From Modestobacter sp. (GTDB lineage Bacteria > Actinomycetota > Actinomycetes > Mycobacteriales > Geodermatophilaceae): 5,416 bases of DNA. The stretch lies in the NCBI GenBank assembly GCA_025966175.1, contig JAOPVN010000468.1:1-5416 (forward strand), read 5' to 3'. Position numbers and translations under genes: made by a program. Positions within the stretch are counted from its first letter, which is position 1. Every line of letters starts with the position of its first letter. Below are positions 1 to 5,117 of this stretch, one piece after another. Under the pieces are notes generated by a model. That model was not told the origin of the DNA. It saw nothing but the letters and a program-made list of their open reading frames with translations, and searched no databases.

Positions 1-536
1 CAGCCGCCCGGCCAGCAGGTGGCCAGCGCCAACGGCACACCGAGCCCCAGCACGAGGCCGGCGTACCCGAGCCAGCGGGCCAGCGGCAGCACCACGGCCA
101 CCCCCGGGTCGATCGCGTCGCCGGTGCCCACCGACCCGGCCGGCACCGGCTGCCCGTTGCCCACGACGAAGGAGAAGGCGCCGGAGACGGGGTGGGAGTC
201 GGCGGACACGACCCGGTAGGTGACGACGTAGCCGCCGTCGGGCAGGTCCGAACGCAGCGGGACGGTGACCCGGCCGTCGCGCACGTCGACGGACCCGGTG
301 TCGACCCGGTCGCCGTTCCCGTCCAGGACCCGGGCGTACCCGGCGCCCAGGGAGACGTTCTCGTCGAACTGGATGGTCACCTGCGCCGGCGGCGTCGGCA
401 GCCGGGCCCCGTCCGCGGGGGTCGTCGTCACGACGCTGGCGTGCGCCGACGCCGGACGGGCGGTGAGGACGTCGACGAGCAGCCCGACCCCGAGCAGGGC
501 GCAGACCAGCACCACCGCGGGGAACAACCGCCTCAC
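1..536 (-). CDS. CopC-CopD fusion copper protein, N-terminal part (cut by left edge)
   Basis: A secreted or membrane-anchored copper-binding protein; 178 codons are visible. The GTG start at 536 is preceded by GGGGAGG (complement of 544-550) with 7 nt spacing. Residues 1-31 form a signal peptide (RR, hydrophobic stretch 7-25, then PASA) whose predicted cleavage leaves His32 as residue 1 of the mature protein. That N-terminal His is a Cu(II) ligand in the CopC family. The other ligands sit in the S-A-D-S-H-P motif (Asp113 and His115, mature 82 and 84), so the high-affinity Cu(II) site appears intact. After the CopC beta-sandwich (about 32-126) and a short linker, a membrane helix begins near residue 146 (PLARWLGYAGLVLGLG) and the frame stays open to the edge. 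This fits a YcnJ-like CopC-CopD fusion rather than free CopC. The CopD portion lies outside the window, so its integrity cannot be judged. The gene is divergent from the phosphate operon. A role in copper import or homeostasis is inferred from the family. Confidence 0.88.
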   Translation of the reverse strand, partial: MRRLFPAVVLVCALLGVGLLVDVLTARPASAHASVVTTTPADGARLPTPPAQVTIQFDENVSLGAGYARVLDGNGDRVDTGSVDVRDGRVTVPLRSDLPDGGYVVTYRVVSADSHPVSGAFSFVVGNGQPVPAGSVGTGDAIDPGVAVVLPLARWLGYAGLVLGLGVPLALATCWPGG

Positions 537-543
537 GCGGACG

Positions 544-550
544 CCTCCCC
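544..550 (-). promoter_or_regulatory. Ribosome binding site of the copCD-like gene
   Basis: GGGGAGG on the minus strand, 7 nt before the GTG at 536. It decides the start: the nearby minus-strand ATG at 555 is in another frame and has no comparable site, while the GTG leads directly into the signal peptide. Confidence 0.7.
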
Positions 551-640
551 GGCATCCCGATGGGCGCGCGCCGGGCCGCGGCGGAGGGTCAGGTGCTGCA
601 CGCAGGAACAGTCGTCGGCGCGGCGCGTTCAGTTCCCGCG

Positions 641-684
641 GTGCCGTGACCGCCCGGTGGACGGAAGGTGAACGGGGGGAGACC
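641..684 (-). promoter_or_regulatory. Candidate PHO box: tandem 11-bp direct repeats (PhoP operator)
   Basis: Read on the minus strand, consecutive 11-bp units are GGTCTCCCCCC (674-684), GTTCACCTTCC (663-673), GTCCACCGGGC (652-662) and GGTCACGGCAC (641-651). The 7-bp cores match GTTCACC at 5, 7, 6 and 5 positions respectively, all in exact 11-bp phase. Streptomyces PhoP binds 11-bp direct repeats of this kind. The array ends next to a -10-like TATGCT at 685, where an activator would cover the -35 region, and the downstream genes encode phosphate uptake. The repeats read on the strand opposite to the operon, so orientation relative to transcription needs care. The array also lies upstream of the divergent copper gene. 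Spacing and context are strong; binding itself is inferred. Confidence 0.62.
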
Positions 685-690
685 TATGCT
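685..690 (+). promoter_or_regulatory. Candidate -10 element of the DUF47-pit-MFS operon
   Basis: TATGCT matches TAnnnT. No good -35 hexamer is seen 16-18 nt upstream; that space is taken by the direct repeats, as expected for an activator-dependent promoter. A start near 697 would give a leader of about 60 nt before the GTG at 756. Confidence 0.42.
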
Positions 691-718
691 CCCCGAGGTC
701 GCCTGCCCGCGCGGGGAG
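689..718. repeat. Inverted repeat in the operon 5' leader
   Basis: CTCCCCG (689-695) is a perfect 7-bp complement of CGGGGAG (712-718), with a 16-nt loop. It overlaps the predicted transcription start. It could be an operator-like dyad or a hairpin in the mRNA leader. In DNA this GC-rich, a 7-bp match may also be chance. Confidence 0.3.
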
Positions 719-755
719 GACGGCCACCCCGTCGTCGTCACCCCCGGAGCACCGC

Positions 756-1373
756 GTGGCCTTCCGCCTGACACCCAAGGACTCGAGCTTCTACGACATG
801 TTCACCGCTTCGGCGGAGAACCTGGTAGAGGCCACGAACGTCCTCAGCGAGTTCGTGCACGAGCACACCCGACGCGAGGAGCTGGGCCGGGTGCTGCGGG
901 ACCTGGAGCACAAGGGCGACCAGGCCACCCACGCGATCTTCCGGCAGGTGAACTCGAGCTTCGTCACGCCGTTCGACCGCGAGGACATCTACAACCTGGC
1001 CAGCGACCTCGACGACGTCATGGACTGCATGGAGGCCGCCGCCGACCTGGTCGTGCTCACCAAGCTGGGCACGCTGCCAGCGGAGATGGGCCAGCAGGTC
1101 GCACTGCTGCAGCGCTGCGCACAGGTCACCGCGGAGTCGATGCCGCGGCTGCGCTCGATGAAGGACCTCGCCGACTACTGGATCGAGGTCAACCGGCTGG
1201 AGAACGAGGCGGACAAGCTCTACCGCCGGTTGCTGTCCCGGCTGTACTCCGGTGAGTTCGACGCGTTGGAGATCCTCAAGCTCAAGGAGGTCGCCGACCA
1301 GCTCGAGGAGGCCGCCGACGCCTTCGAGCACGTGGCGAACGTCGTCGAGACGATCTCCGTCAAGGAGTCCTGA
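756..1373 (+). CDS. DUF47 / PhoU-like Pit accessory protein
   Basis: A 205-residue cytoplasmic helical protein of the DUF47 (PhoU_div) family, full length for the family. Members are usually encoded next to Pit permeases and are thought to modulate phosphate transport. The N-terminus F-R-L-T-P-K-D-S-S-F-Y-D-M-F is the family opening. PhoU-type E/DxxxD metal motifs are visible as E51-H-K-G-D55 and E149-N-E-A-D153. The conserved F-V-T-P-F-D-R-E-D-I-Y stretch is at 69-79, followed by the acidic D84-L-D-D87. There is no signal peptide or membrane segment. The GTG at 756 is chosen because it gives the family N-terminus and has CGGAG (745-749) 6 nt upstream. It is the first gene of the operon: its stop lies 7 nt before the Pit start, and its end carries the AAGGAG that probably serves the permease. 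Candidate PHO boxes upstream suggest phosphate control. The family call is firm; the molecular activity is less well established. Confidence 0.9.
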   Translation: MAFRLTPKDSSFYDMFTASAENLVEATNVLSEFVHEHTRREELGRVLRDLEHKGDQATHAIFRQVNSSFVTPFDREDIYNLASDLDDVMDCMEAAADLVVLTKLGTLPAEMGQQVALLQRCAQVTAESMPRLRSMKDLADYWIEVNRLENEADKLYRRLLSRLYSGEFDALEILKLKEVADQLEEAADAFEHVANVVETISVKES

Positions 1374-1380
1374 CCCGGGT

Positions 1381-2382
1381 ATGGACGGGTACTTCCTGGC
1401 ACTGGTCGCGATCGTCGTCGTCGCGCTGGCGTTCGACTACACCAACGGCTTCCACGACGCGGCCAACGCGATCGCCGTCGCGGTCTCCACCAAGGCACTG
1501 ACCCCCCGGGCCGCGCTGGCCCTGGCTGCGGTGGCCAACCTGATCGGTGCGCTGATCTCCACCAGCGTCGCCAAGACCGTGGGCTCGGGGATCATCGACG
1601 CGCCCACCGGCAGCGAGGGCCTGCAACTGGTCTTCAGCGCGCTCATCGGCGCGATCGTGTGGAACCTGATCACCTGGTACTTCGGGCTGCCCTCGTCCTC
1701 GTCGCACGCGCTGATCGGCGGGCTGGTCGGCGCGGCGCTGGCCGCCGCCCACTCGGTGCAGTGGATGGGGATCCTGGACAAGGTCATCATCCCGATGGTC
1801 GTCTCGCCGCTGGTCGGTTTCGGCCTGGGCTACCTGTTCATGCTCGCGATCCTGTGGTCCTTCCGGCGGGCCAACGCGCACAAGGCGCACCGCGGTTTCC
1901 GGTACGCGCAGATCGCCAGCTCCGCGGCGATGGCGCTGGGCCACGGCATGCAGGACGCGCAGAAGACGATGGGCATCATCACCCTGGCGCTGGTGACGGC
2001 CGGGGAGATCGACACGTTCGAGGTCCCGCTGTGGGTCATCCTCGCCGCCGCACTCGCGATCAGCGCCGGCACCTACGCCGGCGGCTTCCGGATCATGCGC
2101 ACGCTGGGACGCCGGATCATCCAGCTCACCCCGGCCGGTGGCTTCGCTGCCCAGACCGTCGCCTCCGGCGTGATGATCGCGACCGCCACGGTCTTCGCGG
2201 TGCCGGTCTCCACGACGCACATCACCACCACCTCGATCATGGGCGTCGGCTCGACCCGGCGACTGTCGGCGGTGCGCTGGGGCGTGGCCGGCAACATCGT
2301 CGTCGCCTGGGTGGTCACCCTCCCGGCGGCCGGTCTCGTCGCCGCGCTGGCGTTCTTCATCACCCACGCGATCGTCGGCTAG
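1381..2382 (+). CDS. pit: Low-affinity inorganic phosphate permease, PHO4/Pit family
   Basis: An inner-membrane Pit transporter (PiT family, TC 2.A.20) that takes up phosphate, usually as a metal-phosphate complex driven by protons. It has 333 residues, a usual length for actinobacterial Pit proteins. The family's internal duplication is clear. The first half has F-D-Y-T-N-G-F-H-D-A-A-N-A (18-30) and P-S-S-S-S-H-A (104-110). The second half has G-H-G-M-Q-D-A-Q-K (187-195) and P-V-S-T-T-H-I-T (275-282). The signature Asp residues (D26, D192) and the Ser/Thr-His pairs are present, so the permease looks functional. Hydrophobic segments fill most of the protein, with a charged cytoplasmic stretch near 160-180. 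The frame is open upstream to about 1252, but the ATG at 1381 starts exactly at the first membrane helix; AAGGAG (1362-1367) is 13 nt away, so coupling to the DUF47 gene is likely. The gene is flanked by its accessory protein and an MFS gene. Specificity for phosphate over sulfate is inferred from the DUF47 partner. Confidence 0.93.
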   Translation: MDGYFLALVAIVVVALAFDYTNGFHDAANAIAVAVSTKALTPRAALALAAVANLIGALISTSVAKTVGSGIIDAPTGSEGLQLVFSALIGAIVWNLITWYFGLPSSSSHALIGGLVGAALAAAHSVQWMGILDKVIIPMVVSPLVGFGLGYLFMLAILWSFRRANAHKAHRGFRYAQIASSAAMALGHGMQDAQKTMGIITLALVTAGEIDTFEVPLWVILAAALAISAGTYAGGFRIMRTLGRRIIQLTPAGGFAAQTVASGVMIATATVFAVPVSTTHITTTSIMGVGSTRRLSAVRWGVAGNIVVAWVVTLPAAGLVAALAFFITHAIVG

Positions 2383-2391
2383 GAAGGTCCG

Positions 2392-3846
2392 GTGACGTCG
2401 TCCCCGCCCGTACCGGAGGGGACGACGCCCGACCCGGTCGGCCCGATCGCCGCCGACCCCGTCCGGCTGGGCACCGCCGCCGGCCGCTGGGTCGTGCTGG
2501 CCACCGTGCTCGCCTCGGGCATGGCGATGCTGGACGCGACCGCCGTCAACGTCGCCCTGCCCGCCATCGGCCGGGACCTCGGCTCCGGGCTGGCCGGGCT
2601 GCAGTGGACGCTGAGCGGCTACACGCTGGCCCTGGCGTCGCTGATCCTGCTGGGCGGCGCGCTGGGCGACCGGTACGGACGTCGGCGGGTCTTCCTCATC
2701 GGCGTCGTGTGGTTCGCCGTCACCTCACTGGGCTGCGGACTCGCGCAGAGCACCGGCCAACTGGTCGCGATGCGGGTGCTGCAGGGCATCGGCGGGGCGC
2801 TGCTCACCCCGGGCAGCCTCGCGATCATCCAGTCCTCGTTCCCGACCCGCGACCGCCCACGGGCGATCGGTGCCTGGTCAGCGCTCGGCGGGATCGCTGG
2901 GCTGATCGGCCCCTTCCTCGGCGGCTTCCTGGTCGACGCGGCCAGCTGGCGCTGGGTGTTCCTGGTCAACGCACCGCTGGCCGTCGTCGTGGTGCTGGTC
3001 GCCGTCCGGCACGTGCCGGAGAGCCGGGACCCGGGGCGCACCGGCCGCTTCGACGCGCTCGGCGCGGTCTGGGGCGCGCTCGCCCTGGGCGGGGTCACCT
3101 ACGCGCTGATCGCGGCCGGCGACGGCCCGGGACGGCCGCAGGTCTGGGGCTCGGCGGTCGTCGGCGTGCTGGCGGGGATGGCGTTCGTCGTCCGGGAGCG
3201 CCGGGCGCGCGAGCCGATGCTGCCCACGGAGGTCTTCGCCGACCGGGAGTTCACCGGCGCCAACCTGAGCACGTTCGTCATCTACGGCGCGCTCGGCGGC
3301 TTCTCCTTCTTCCTGGTGCTGGAGCTGCAGACCGTGCTCGGGTACACCGCGACCGCGGCCGGCGCGGCGATGATCCCCTCGATCGTCGTCCTCAGCCTGC
3401 TCTCGTCCCGAGCCGGCGCACTCGCGCAACGGACCGGGGCCCGGCTGCCGATGACGGTCGGACCGCTGGTCGCCGCGGCGGGCGTGCTGTGGCTGACCCG
3501 GGTCGGGCCGGGCAGCTCCTACTGGGTGGACGTGCTGCCCGGTTCCCTGGTGAGCGGGGTAGGGCTGTCCCTGCTGGTCGCGCCGCTGACCGCGACGGTG
3601 CTGGACGCCGCGCCGGACCACCTGGTCGGCGTGGCCAGCGGCGTGAACAACGCCGTGGCCCGGGCCGCCAACCTGCTGGCGGTGGCGGCCCTGCCGGTCG
3701 CCGTGGGGCTCTCCGGCGACGACTACGCCGATCCGGCCACCTTCAGCGCCGGTTTCCACACCGCGATGGGCGTCTGCGCGGCGCTGATGGCCGTCGGCGG
3801 TGCGGTCGCCTGGCGGACGATCCGCAGCGACACGCTGAAGGCGTGA
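2392..3846 (+). CDS. MFS exporter, DHA2 (EmrB/QacA, 14-TM) type
   Basis: A 484-residue drug/H+ antiporter-like membrane protein. A polar Pro-rich N-terminus (1-28) precedes TM1, which ends in M46-L-D-A-T-A-V-N-V-A-L-P57, the DHA2 D1-type motif. Motif A follows TM2 as G-A-L-G-D-R-Y-G-R-R-R (89-99). Motif B has R128-V-L-Q-G-I-G-G-A-L-L-T-P-G141. Motif C, the antiporter signature, is G160 to G178 with G173-P174 in TM5. Length and motifs fit 14 membrane segments. The GTG at 2392 has GGAAGG (2382-2387) overlapping the Pit stop codon; the next in-frame ATG lies inside TM1 and is unlikely. The gap to pit is 9 nt, so the three genes are probably one transcript. The substrate cannot be told from sequence. 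A phosphate-starvation-linked exporter is a context inference, and read-through co-transcription without shared function is equally possible. Confidence 0.9.
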   Translation: MTSSPPVPEGTTPDPVGPIAADPVRLGTAAGRWVVLATVLASGMAMLDATAVNVALPAIGRDLGSGLAGLQWTLSGYTLALASLILLGGALGDRYGRRRVFLIGVVWFAVTSLGCGLAQSTGQLVAMRVLQGIGGALLTPGSLAIIQSSFPTRDRPRAIGAWSALGGIAGLIGPFLGGFLVDAASWRWVFLVNAPLAVVVVLVAVRHVPESRDPGRTGRFDALGAVWGALALGGVTYALIAAGDGPGRPQVWGSAVVGVLAGMAFVVRERRAREPMLPTEVFADREFTGANLSTFVIYGALGGFSFFLVLELQTVLGYTATAAGAAMIPSIVVLSLLSSRAGALAQRTGARLPMTVGPLVAAAGVLWLTRVGPGSSYWVDVLPGSLVSGVGLSLLVAPLTATVLDAAPDHLVGVASGVNNAVARAANLLAVAALPVAVGLSGDDYADPATFSAGFHTAMGVCAALMAVGGAVAWRTIRSDTLKA

Positions 3847-3890
3847 CCCACCCCACGCACTCCCCCTGTCCACAAACCGCACCGGGATGG

Positions 3891-3896
3891 TAGGAA
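3891..3896 (+). promoter_or_regulatory. Candidate -10 of a leaderless leader-peptide transcript
   Basis: TAGGAA differs from TAnnnT only at the last base and ends 7 nt before the GTG at 3904. That spacing would start the RNA exactly at the initiation codon, as for leaderless cysteine leaders in mycobacteria. AGGAA could instead be a Shine-Dalgarno sequence 7-8 nt from the same GTG. No convincing -35 is seen. Confidence 0.33.
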
Positions 3897-3903
3897 TGTC
3901 CAC

Positions 3904-3999
3904 GTGTCGATGACTGCCGCCCTCCCCGGCGATCTGCTGGTGAGCCGTCTGCACGTCGACCTGCTCCGGGTCAGCACCGCCGCCTGTCTCGGCTGCTGA
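3904..3999 (+). CDS. Actinobacterial cysteine-containing leader peptide (RLHVDL type)
   Basis: A 31-codon reading frame ending in S-R-L-H-V-D-L-L-R-V-S-T-A-A-C-L-G-C and then TGA. The R-L-H-V-D-L-x-R-V-x-x-A-x-C pattern is typical of the small 'putative leader peptides' found upstream of sulfur transport and metabolism operons in actinobacteria. Cysteine-rich short frames act as cysteine-responsive attenuators in mycobacteria. Here two Cys codons, TGT and TGC, lie at the very end, separated by Leu-Gly, so a ribosome short of charged Cys-tRNA would pause there. Possible starts are GTG 3904 (leaderless, or served by AGGA at 3892-3895), ATG 3910 (29 residues) and GTG 3940 (19 residues); all keep the conserved tail. 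The frame lies 57 nt after the MFS gene and 92 nt before the TSUP transporter. Its role is probably regulatory through its translation, not as a working protein. The pattern is seen directly; sulfur control is inferred from the family and context. Confidence 0.72.
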   Translation: MSMTAALPGDLLVSRLHVDLLRVSTAACLGC

Positions 4000-4006
4000 C
4001 CGCCCC

Positions 4007-4059
4007 GCGCCGTCCGGCGCCCCTGTTCACCTGCGGTTCTGCTGCGCCCCCGCTGGCGC
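4007..4059 (+). promoter_or_regulatory. Possible attenuator: four mutually complementary segments after the leader peptide
   Basis: Starting 7 nt after the leader stop there are four segments: GCGCC (4007-4011), GGCGC (4016-4020), GCGCC (4044-4048) and GGCGC (4055-4059). Segments 1:2 can form a tight hairpin with loop GTCC, and 3:4 one with a 6-nt loop. Segment 2 can pair with 3 instead, which is the arrangement of a classical attenuator. No U-run follows the last stem, so any control would be translational or Rho-dependent rather than intrinsic. Each stem is only 5 bp, and such matches are easy in GC-rich DNA. Confidence 0.35.
4025..4046 (+). repeat. Tandem 11-bp direct repeat resembling a PHO box
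   Basis: GTTCACCTGCG (4025-4035) is followed without a gap by GTTCTGCTGCG (4036-4046), identical at 9 of 11 positions. The core of the first unit is a perfect GTTCACC, and the 11-bp period equals that of the stronger array at 641-684. It lies between the leader peptide and the TSUP start. Single GTTCACC cores also occur in coding sequence here, so the tandem spacing is the only real argument. Confidence 0.35.
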
Positions 4060-4078
4060 GCCCGCCCCCTCGAACACC

Positions 4079-4082
4079 GGAG
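4079..4082 (+). promoter_or_regulatory. Ribosome binding site of the TSUP gene
   Basis: GGAG within CACCGGAGCA, 9 nt before the GTG at 4092. It supports that start and shows the transporter can be translated independently of the leader peptide. Confidence 0.55.
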
Positions 4083-4091
4083 CACACCCTC

Positions 4092-5090
4092 GTGAAGACC
4101 CTGATCGTGCTCGCCCTGGCCGGCCTCGGTGCCCAGCTGGTCGACGGCAGCCTCGGCATGGGCTACGGCGTCACCTCGACGACGCTGCTGCTGGCGCTCG
4201 GCACCAACCCGGCCGCCGCGTCGGCCACCGTCCACCTGGCCGAGATCGGCACCAACCTGGCCTCGGGCCTCTCGCACTGGCGGTTCGGCAACGTCGACTG
4301 GAAGGTCGTCGCCAAGATCGGCGTCCCCGGCGCCGTCGGCGCCTTCGCCGGCGCGACCGTGCTGTCGAACCTCTCCACGGAGGTCGCCGCGCCGGTGATG
4401 TCGGTGATCCTGCTGGCCCTGGGTCTCTACCTGCTGATCCGGTTCACGCTCCGCGGTGTCGACAAGCGGCACCTGGGCAAGCCGATGCGCAAGCGCTTCC
4501 TCGCGCCGCTGGGTCTGGCCGCCGGCTTCGTCGACGCCACCGGTGGTGGCGGCTGGGGCCCGGTCAGCACCCCGGCCATCCTGGCCAGCGGCCGGATGGA
4601 GCCGCGCAAGACGATCGGCTCGATCGACACCTCGGAGTTCCTGGTCTCGGTCGCCGCCAGCCTGGGCTTCCTCTTCGCCCTCGGCGACCAGGGCATCAAC
4701 CTGCTCTGGGTCCTCGGCCTGCTCGCCGGTGGTCTGGTCGCGGCGCCGCTGGCCGCCTGGCTGGTCCGCTATGTCCCGCCGCGGCTCCTCGGTGCCGGGG
4801 TCGGCGGGATGATCGTGGTGACCAACGCCAAGAGCCTGCTGAACAGCGACTGGATCGACGCCAGTGACCCGGTCCGGTACGCGGTCTACGCGGTGATCTA
4901 TCTGGTCTGGGCCGCCGCGGTGGTCTACTCCTTCAGCGAGTACCGCAAGGACCGCGCCCAGGAGTCGGCCGACGCGCTGGCTGCCGAGGCCGAGCGGCTG
5001 GCCGAGGCCGAGCGGTCCGCCCACCCCAACGCGGTCGCGACGGTCACCAGCCGCATCCGGGCCGGACGGCCCAGCGCCCCGCAGGACTGA
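4092..5090 (+). CDS. TauE/SafE (TSUP) family membrane transporter, probable sulfur-compound permease
   Basis: A 332-residue polytopic protein of the TSUP (TauE/SafE) family, whose members export or import sulfite, sulfoacetate, thiosulfate and related anions. The duplicated family motif is visible: Q15-L-V-D-G-S-L-G-M-G-Y-G in the first half and G145-F-V-D-A-T-G-G-G-G-W-G-P (145-157) in the second. Hydrophobic segments fit about eight membrane helices and end near residue 279. A charged Ala/Glu-rich tail follows (about 283-310, possible amphipathic or coiled-coil helix), then a basic S-R-I-R-A-G-R stretch. The GTG start at 4092 has GGAG 9 nt upstream and leads straight into the first helix. 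The RLHVDL/Cys leader peptide just upstream strongly suggests a sulfur substrate and cysteine-responsive expression. The gene converges on a cupin protein with 12 nt between stops. Family assignment is firm; substrate and direction of transport cannot be read from sequence. Confidence 0.9.
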   Translation: MKTLIVLALAGLGAQLVDGSLGMGYGVTSTTLLLALGTNPAAASATVHLAEIGTNLASGLSHWRFGNVDWKVVAKIGVPGAVGAFAGATVLSNLSTEVAAPVMSVILLALGLYLLIRFTLRGVDKRHLGKPMRKRFLAPLGLAAGFVDATGGGGWGPVSTPAILASGRMEPRKTIGSIDTSEFLVSVAASLGFLFALGDQGINLLWVLGLLAGGLVAAPLAAWLVRYVPPRLLGAGVGGMIVVTNAKSLLNSDWIDASDPVRYAVYAVIYLVWAAAVVYSFSEYRKDRAQESADALAAEAERLAEAERSAHPNAVATVTSRIRAGRPSAPQD

Positions 5091-5117
5091 AGAAGAAGGG
5101 CGTCAGCGCCCTGCGGG
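5078..5117. terminator. Candidate bidirectional terminator between convergent genes
   Basis: CCCGCAGG (5078-5085) is a perfect 8-bp complement of CCTGCGGG (5110-5117), and both stop codons lie in the loop. A competing smaller hairpin, AGGGCG (5097-5102) with CGCCCT (5107-5112) and loop TCAG, sits inside it. An A-rich stretch (AGAAGAA, 5091-5097) gives a short U/C-rich run on the minus-strand transcript only. The symmetry suits a shared terminator, though neither strand has a long U-run. Confidence 0.4.

Noticed and set aside
605..636. GGAAC (605-609) and GTTCC (632-636) inverted pair in the copper gene upstream region
   Set aside because: The match is 5 bp with a 22-nt gap; there is no known operator pattern and it is easily chance.
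192..771. Two plus-strand open frames across the copper gene and the intergenic region
   Set aside because: They are antisense to the CopC domain, which is supported by its signal peptide, copper ligands and ribosome site. The protein sequences look like Arg-rich shadows.
800..953. Isolated GTTCACC cores in coding sequence (800-806 plus strand, 947-953 minus strand; another at 3249-3255)
   Set aside because: They have no in-phase neighbouring unit and lie in coding DNA, so they are chance matches. They set the background against which the tandem arrays must be judged.
1252..1380. N-terminal extension of the Pit permease upstream of the ATG at 1381
   Set aside because: The extra 43 residues are Ser/Arg/Pro-rich, overlap the end of the DUF47 gene and are absent from the family. 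The ATG begins the first membrane helix.
1360..2367. A 335-codon open frame antisense to pit
   Set aside because: Its low-complexity Arg/Asp/Gly composition mirrors the permease codons; shadow frame.
3841..3858. GCGTG/CACGC hairpin at the end of the MFS gene as a terminator
   Set aside because: It has only 5 bp with an 8-nt loop, starts inside the coding sequence, and has no T-run after it. It is too weak to call.
1659..3893. A 744-codon open frame on the plus strand
   Set aside because: It overlaps pit and the MFS gene in another frame, is rich in Arg/Gly/Pro without domain motifs, and is a typical high-GC shadow frame.
3723..5024. A 433-codon open frame on the minus strand
   Set aside because: It is antisense to the MFS end, the leader peptide and the TSUP gene. 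Its Gln/Asp/Arg-rich composition has no recognisable domain; the plus-strand genes carry clear family motifs.
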